This document shows positions 57,812-64,000 of a stretch of 64,000 nucleotides of DNA, one piece after another. Below the pieces are notes generated by a model. It saw nothing but the letters and a program-made list of their open reading frames with translations, was not told where the DNA came from and did no database searches. Location: positions 10,958,984 through 11,022,983 of the forward strand of contig CM067082.1 of NCBI GenBank assembly GCA_034008185.1, in the 5' to 3' direction. Made by a program: the position numbers and the translations under genes. This DNA comes from Gorsachius magnificus (Eukaryota; Chordata; Aves; Pelecaniformes; Ardeidae). How positions within the stretch are numbered: the stretch's first letter is position 1; the number at the start of each line of letters is the position of its first letter.

Positions 57812-57900
57812 TGCCCAGGTGAGGAGTCTGTTTTGAGTGTCTCACAGCTACCTTCTGGCCTACAGCTTGGGCTTTCCTTTAATGGAAACCAGGCGAGAAG
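57812..57900 (-). other. Exon-like segment (unproven), 89 nt
   Basis: On the minus strand a strong acceptor (CTTTCTGCACTCTCTTCTTCAG, positions 57901-57922) precedes 57900. A donor GGGCA|GTAAGG follows 57812. The 89 nt are open from a codon boundary through 29 codons plus two bases, reading LLAWFPLKESPSCRPEGSC in part. An internal GAAG|GTAGCT could be an alternative donor. No family recognised. The acceptor is the strongest feature; the coding signal is weak. Confidence 0.2.
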
Positions 57901-60900
57901 CTGAAGAAGAGAGTGCAGAAAGCTGATGTTTCTCCATTGTGTCATCTCAGTTTGGAGTTGGGTCATGGACAAGGTGCATGTACGGACCACAGATGTGCAC
58001 CTGGATTTGAATGAAACTAATACTTCTGGGAGTTAGATCTGAAACTGAAATTGGTTTTCAGAGACTGGGAGAGGCAGTGTATAAAAAGATAGCTGGACAA
58101 CAGGAGGCTAAGAAATCATGATGACTATTGTTGCATTTTCTACTTGTAGAAGGGAGAATAACAGCTTCTTCTCCAAACAGCTGCTTAGTGAAGCAATGTT
58201 TGCAGCATTATTTCATTCGGTATTTAGACTAGGTGTTCAAAGGATCTCGGTCTACAACTTGGGAGACTCCTTCTAACAGGCATCACAAACATAGAGTGTT
58301 CTGGGAGGAGATCAGATAAAAGCTAGAGAAGCTATATTTGGAGCAATGTTGGAAGATGATGTGCTAAACAAAGCATGAAAGCAGATACTGATCAGTGAGG
58401 TTGAACAGGGAAAATGCAAGATGTGGATTAAATTAATATAATTGCTTTTGCATAGTAAAAGAGGGCACATGGAAAAAAAATCTATCATTCTGTAATTAAA
58501 GGCTATTTGATAACATGTGCACACAAGGGTTAACTGAAGTTGTATATTCATCCTTAATGATGGCATTTCCTAACCAATGATTACTTGGTCTTACCACCTT
58601 ACTGCTCTTTAAACCAAAGGGTTGGATTTAATGTATTTATGCACTCCAAAATATGCACACACCTCTAAATCAGCCAGCCCTCTGCATACAGACCACATAC
58701 AGATAGGAACTATTCATTACCTATAAATAAATAAAAAGTGTGGATAAAAAAAAATATTTTAAAAAAAATTTAAATATTTAAAAAGAGATTAAAATAGTCG
58801 TTAAAACCCGCAAAGCATCATGAACCAGAAATAAAGATGAGACCAACAGTGTGTATGATGAAATAAAATAATGTCTATGAGAGTTCAAACAGTTGATGAT
58901 TTCCAGTCAGGAAGGAAGGCAAAAGGATTTTGAATAAGCAAGATTAATTACTAATGTGATAATGGTAGATTAATAGCACAGAAAAACAAATGACATATTG
59001 GAAATTGTTTTCTAAATTAAAGTTTGTTATCCTATTGTTTACTTGCTTGTATGTAACGCTGAAGGTGTCTGGTTGTCAACAGGGTAAGGACACATACTTA
59101 AAATCAAACGTGTTTAAGTGTTTTTCTTCATCCTTGAGAGAGTGCAAATGTGAACATGCAACTATTCATCTCGCCATGGAGAACAAGTGGGGAGCACCAT
59201 GCTGCTTACAAAGGCTGGGGTTTAAACGAGTCAAAGGGAAGACCAGTGATAATCACTTGGTGGGAATAATCCTTATTTAAAAGAAAAAAAAGAAAGTGCG
59301 GTGCTTATTTTTCTTCCTTAAAATTGATGAAAACCAAATATGCCGAGGAAAGACACATTTAGACGTACTATGGAAGTATTAGCAGTAAAATTAAGTTCTA
59401 AATGTAGTGAGACATGAAATGCAAACCCCCTATCTGTAGAGTAAGCCCATAGTATCTTATATTAAGAAGATTATGTGGGGATTAGTTCCAGTGTAACTGC
59501 CATATGAAAATATATGATGGCAGGTGTTTTTAAATCACTGTAACAAGGTGGAACCTTCTCTCACAGCCATTTCTTTTGGCAACAAAAGAAACTGGGTTTT
59601 AAGGATAAGAAGCTGCAGACAGCTGGAACAAAGAGACATCTATTGACAAGTGGAAGTCTCTTGCATGTATTTATTGTGGACCTGAGTGTTTTCCATAAAC
59701 TCAGCCATGTATTGTTAAAAAAAAAAAAAAAGAAAAATCTGTTTATTTCTGCTGAAAAGATCCCACCTACTATGTTGAAAGTTCTCCTAGCAACACACTT
59801 CCTACCAGCTTTCCTGAGATTACGTAACATTTCCATGTTGTCTGGCAATGAGTCACAAACAAAAAAAAGAAAGGAAAAGTCTCAGGTGTGAGTTCTGTGT
59901 CGAGTTTAAGAATTTTGGTCTGGATGCAGCAGCTTAAATCTGACTTTACAGATAACCAGCATCCAGTAAGTGGCAAAGATCCACGCAAGACTTGCTGTCT
60001 CACTGGGCTACTGTCCTTAAAGCTTTCTGACATGGAAGGACAGGGTCCAACTCTAAGTGTCCCAGTCCACTGTGAGCTCTGAAGCCTCCATTTTTAAACC
60101 TGTAATGAGACAAGTGCTTTGAACAAGCACTATGCTTATGGAAAAAAAAAATGAAGAGCAAACCTGGTTATTTTTGTTGACACTTCCAATTACATCGGTG
60201 ACTTTAATTTTTAAAATGTGAGTTACAGCCAAGCATTGCAGTCAATGAAGGAAGGGAGTGGGCAGTTAAGTTGGTGTATCCCCAAGGTTGCATCCTGATA
60301 TGGAAGTGGAATAATGAGAGCCAAAGGTGGAGCCAAAATCATTCATATACTACCCATTACTGCACTAGTACATTACAGAAACTTCAACTCAATTCTACAC
60401 TTGCCTGAACTTGAGACTATAGGAAAAAAGTTTTTTTCCTTCTAAGTTACACAGATTTTAAGTTTCCTTTAGCATGTTTGAACTGGGATTCATCTCAGCT
60501 TACTTCTAGGTGTCTAGAGCATGGGTGTTTGCACCTGAGCTAGTCCTGAGCTACTTGCTTGGCTCCTGTTAAAACTCATTAAGGTGTAATCAATACAAGC
60601 CAATGGAGACTGATTGGCATCCCTTTGATCTCATAGAAACACCTATTTAATCTGAGATAACGTCATATACTCCAGTGGCAGGGTCTCTACCGACTATAAA
60701 GGGAGCCAAGATGGTTGTCTCACTGATGAATACCTACATCATAGACGACCTCAGTTATTCAGCTGAATCCCAGAATGGTGGGATTTTCTTTCTTACTTTA
60801 AGGGTATGCAGAACTCTTGGATTACCTGTTGTGGTGTATGAGATGCCACGTGCCAGGTGACATGGTAGTGAATGAGGAAATGGTTGTTCTATGCATTATT

Positions 60901-60964
60901 ACCCTGCATGGGTATGTATACGGCCATATGCTGAAGAACCCCCAATTGCTCTAAGTTTCATGGA
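57901..60964. other. Non-coding unique DNA
   Basis: No gene recognised. An A/T-only tract lies at 58745-58789 and a run of 15 A at 59717-59731. Frames at 58990-59280 (+) and 59561-60082 (both strands) have no family signature. Confidence 0.55.
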
Positions 60965-61917
60965 TCATAGAATCAATCATAGAATCATAGAATGTTTTGG
61001 GTTGGAAGGGACCCCTAGAGGTCATCTAGTCCAACCCCCCTGCAGTGAACAGGGACACCACTAACTAGATCAGGTTGCTCAGAGCCCCGTCCAACCTGGC
61101 CTTGAATGTTCCCAGGGATGGGGCCTCCACCACCTCTCTGGGCAACCTGTTCCAGTGTTTCACCACCCTCGTTGTAAAGAATTTCCTCCTTATATCCAGT
61201 CTAAACCTACCCTGCTTCAGTTTAAAACCATTACCCCTTGTCCTGTCACAGCTGGCCCTACTAAAAAGGTTTTCTCCATCTTTCCTATAGGCCCCCTTTA
61301 GATACTGAAAGGCCGTAATCAGGTCTCCCCGCAGCCTTCTCTTCTCCAGGCTGAACAAGCCCAACTCCCTCAGCCTGTCCTCATAAGAGAGGTGCTCCAG
61401 CCCTCAGATCATTTTTGTAGCCCTCCTCTGGACCCGCTCCAAGAGGTCCATGTCCTTCTTGTGCTGAGGGCTCCAGAGCTGGACGCAGTATTCCAGGTGA
61501 GGTCTCACCAGAGCAGAGTAGAGGGGCAGAATCCCCTCCCTCGACCTGCTGGCCACGCTTCTCCTCATGTAGCCCAGGGTACGGTTCGCCTTCTGGGCCG
61601 CCAGCGCACATTGCCAGCTCATGTCCAGCTTTTCATCCACCAGCACCCCCAAGTCCCTCTCGGCAGGGCTGCTCTCGATCCTTTCTTCCCCCAGCCTGTA
61701 CTGATACTGGGGGTTACCCCGCCCCAGGTGCAGGACCTTGCACTTGGCCTTGTTGAACCTCATGAGGTTCACACAGGCCCACCTCTCCAGCCTGTCCAGG
61801 TCTCTGTGGATGACATCCCGTCCTTCTGGTGTGTCAACCGCACCACTCAGTTTGGTGTCGTCCGCAAACTTGCTGAGGGTGCATTCGATCTCGCTGTCTA
61901 AGTCATTGATAAATATA
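60965..61917 (-). mobile_element. CR1 LINE, type A, 5'-truncated, well preserved
   Basis: The plus-strand reading begins with reverse-complement octamers (ATAGAATC) and TTTTGGGTTGGAAGGGACC. On the minus strand it runs from just upstream of reverse transcriptase motif C (start near TTTATCAATGACTTAGACAG) through the whole C-terminal region and 3' UTR. The 3' UTR variant CCTCTAGGGGTCC and the coding variant TTTACAACGAGGGTGG match the nested copy at 9709-10152, so these two belong to the same lineage. The 5' truncation point is near 61917. Endonuclease and motif A are absent. Confidence 0.96.
61065..61364 (-). pseudogene. CR1 ORF2 fragment: C-terminal end
   Basis: This 99-codon open frame holds the end of ORF2: [20 protein letters not shown], then [19 protein letters not shown] and [17 protein letters not shown], with the natural stop after GALSNLI. 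It is in the same frame as 61404-61919 and separated from it only by the nonsense codon and the stretch that follows, which remains open. It has no separate promoter and no host role that I can see. Confidence 0.93.
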
Positions 61918-61919
61918 TG
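61404..61919 (-). pseudogene. CR1 ORF2 fragment: motif C and C-terminal region, upstream part
   Basis: Read on the minus strand the frame is open from the truncation point at about 61919. It includes [19 protein letters not shown], with the catalytic FADD tetrad of reverse transcriptase motif C, and continues through [16 protein letters not shown] and [19 protein letters not shown] to RVQRRATKM. There it meets a TGA. Sister copies have CGA at that place, so the stop is most simply a CpG-to-TpG change. The following part of the protein (61065-61364) is in the same frame. The frame uses no true start codon of its own, because the element is truncated. Confidence 0.93.
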
Positions 61920-64000
61920 ATGAGAAGCATCTGTGATGCTGGGCTGGTCCTTGGGAATGTGTCTTCCAGCACATTATCTCTGAATCCCATTGGTGCTAGG
62001 AGACATAAGCTGGTTGTAGGGCCTCTCTGTAACTGTTGTCTTCGGTTCACTGTGAATACAAAAGGCGCCAGTATCGGCAGAAGGAGCTGGTGGCCAAACA
62101 GATGAACCTCTCTTTCACAGCATGAGGCTTAATATGGGTCATATTGGATGATATAAGAATAATTTAAGAAAATCTACAGTCCAGCTTTATCTTATCACTA
62201 CTTCTAAAAGACCAGTCAGTTACTTTGAAGAAAATAGGACTGAGTAAGGGTTGCTACAATTCCTATAGCAGGCATTATAGAGAGGTTGTCCATGGTACAC
62301 AGAAACACGCCCACTGATCTGTCTTTTGAAACACCAAGTTCTATATAACCACTAAAGGATTAACCTTAAGGAGGTACTGTCTAATCTTTGAGTATTACAA
62401 CTTTCACTTTTCTCAGTCTAAGAGCAAGGTAGCCCACCTGGACCAAAGACTCCAAATGTTGTTTCCAGTGCAGAATATTCCTGCTCAAATGGCTCTCAAG
62501 GAATCTGCAGAAAATGGTAGCTCAGAACCCCTTAGTAGGAGCTGAGTTTATGAATGTTCTCCAGAATCTTCTCCGCTGAACTATATCCAACAGAGGTATC
62601 TCCTACCACCTTCACAGGACAATGACACAGGAATAGAAGTCCTTTATAACAGTATAAAACATAGCAGGAAAAGGTTTCCCTGAGTTTGCATGCTGGTGCA
62701 CATTGCTGAAGCAGTACCAGCAATCACACAGTATAACACACCCCACACTTCAAACAATAGCTTGGAGAAAATTGTTTCAGCAGAGCTCAAGTACAGCACA
62801 GATACAGGTGTCTGGTTTGGTGGCATTTATCAGAGCAGAGCCCAAATGAGGCTAGGCTGACAGAGCTTTGCTGAAGCCAGCAGAGCCATCTGATTTACAC
62901 TGCTTGAATGTCTGCCTCACTAGTTTTATTACGCTTCCAACATTTGTGTTTATACATGTGGGTTCTTTTGATTTTTAACGCTTTTTGGCATCGCTAACCT
63001 CCTGCAGTTGAATAGTTAAATACCCTCCCCCCTATGCACTTAATAGTATAAGTGGCATTCACAGGGTTTTTAAGAGCACGTGCCAAGCAAAAGCACTTTC
63101 AACACCACAAGAAAGTGAGTTCTTATGGTCTCTTGGCTGGAAATGTATGTGGGGGCCTTGTGTGGTGGCACTGCAGTTTGCAAATCCTGGCACCATTTGG
63201 TTTTGCATGTGCCTAGGAATGCTTGCCCTTCCTCTGCATTCAATTTTCCTGTCTCCAGCTTTATTTAGTCAGATGTTTCTCTTGTGCATCCAGTAAAACT
63301 CAACCACAAAAATGAGTAGTTGCTGTTTATAAAATCAGCACATTGTTATGTAATCCAGATGACAGGAGAAGTGTGAAATGCTGTTAAATACTTGACTATA
63401 ACCACAGTTCAGTTAGATCTAGACAGTTAAAGTGTAGTGGCGTCTAGGTTTCCTGAAGAGCCGACTCTAGAAGTGGGAGGCCCACTTTACTTTCAGGGTG
63501 TAGGAAACAGAACAGCTTTCACAGGAGTCTACACACTTACTCTGGCTTTTCACTGGTCTTAATGAAGAGTTCAGGTCTGCCAGGGTAATAAAAATGTTAG
63601 ATACATTCGCAGCTACAGCCTCTTGGGACAGGTAGTTTGATCTTACAGAACAAACACGAGTGAGAAATGCATTGGGAAAATAGTAAAAAAACCCCAGGTT
63701 TTGCAACATGTTAATCTGTAAATTGAGAAAGTAGCATGGTAACATAAAAGGGATATCACATATGAGAAGAATATTGTCCTTAGCAAGTTTTCAAAAAGAA
63801 CATTCTTCTAGAACTTTCTCTTAAAAATACTGAACTGGGAAATTCCAGAATTTTTCCATTCACCAATTATGAACACACTGATAATACAGCAGTTTCATTA
63901 ACAGAAATATGTTTTAATATAATTCTTTCATCTCCTAACTCTAACATGATCAAAATAACAACTTTGGAGTTATGGCCAGCGTGTTTTAGGTCTGCATTCT
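61918..64000. other. Non-coding unique DNA, no gene recognised
   Basis: AT-rich with scattered stops in all frames. The small frames at 62532-62826 (-) and 63467-63745 (-) have no splice or family support. No repeat seen. Confidence 0.55.

Noticed and set aside
61392..61901. A 169-codon open frame on the plus strand
   Set aside because: It is the antisense shadow of the CR1 ORF2 fragment on the minus strand and has no independent support.
1..64000. tRNA genes, CRISPR arrays, bacterial promoters or phage features
   Set aside because: I saw no tRNA B-box in a cloverleaf context, no regularly spaced direct repeats with unique spacers, and no prokaryotic gene organisation.

Overview
This window is vertebrate nuclear DNA, most probably from a bird. 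It is AT-rich and has no operon-like gene packing, ribosome binding sites or long open frames of host origin. Every interspersed repeat I can identify is a CR1 LINE whose 3' end is the direct repeat ATTCTATG, without a poly(A) tail. That tail, the 5' truncation of every copy, and the absence of recognisable L1 or Alu-type repeats fit an avian genome. Crocodilian or turtle DNA is less likely but cannot be excluded by eye. I recognise no complete host gene, rRNA, tRNA, CRISPR array or intact virus. The window reads as intergenic or intronic sequence.

Layout. 1-9132: unique DNA with a 75-bp CR1 tail (1585-1659), a doubtful ancient CR1 remnant near 2430-2540, a GC-rich patch (6300-6720) and a TA/CA microsatellite (7209-7268). 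9133-11127: a 5'-truncated CR1 with part of the reverse transcriptase, split by a second same-strand CR1 (9709-10152). 11128-19051: unique DNA with a 32-A run (13610-13641), a CR1 (14208-14704), conserved-element-like AT-rich DNA near 15340-15640, an unexplained 195-codon ORF (17761-18348) and a CR1 of a second type (18640-19051). 19052-32198: unique DNA with an ATTTT-type pentanucleotide array, an (ATT)n array, a 25-bp near-palindrome, a cluster of small inverted repeats and one strong exon-like segment (29638-29727, +). 32199-37105: two short minus-strand CR1 tails, then two CR1s placed head to head (36191-36945 on - and 36947-37105 on +). 37106-60964: mostly unique DNA, with exon-like segments on the minus strand (41032-41089, 47592-47655, 57812-57900), one very old CR1 (49919-50257, +) and a 21-bp tandem duplication. 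60965-61917: a minus-strand CR1 whose ORF2 3' portion is open except for one nonsense codon. 61918-64000: unique DNA.

The CR1 copies fall into at least three age or subfamily groups. Type A encodes a C-terminus ending GALSNLI and has a 3' end CCAACCCAAAACATTCTATG. Type B encodes a C-terminus ending LRDMV and has a 3' end GATCTTAAAGGTC. The copy at 49919-50257 belongs to a much older group. The nested pair orders two type A variants in time. No young copy is complete: the endonuclease is missing from all, and the reverse transcriptase core is only partly present at 9133-11127 and 60965-61917. None should be autonomously mobile.

The exon-like segments have good splice signals and open frames, but vertebrate non-coding DNA holds many such pseudo-exons. 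They are given low confidence and need RNA or cross-species evidence.
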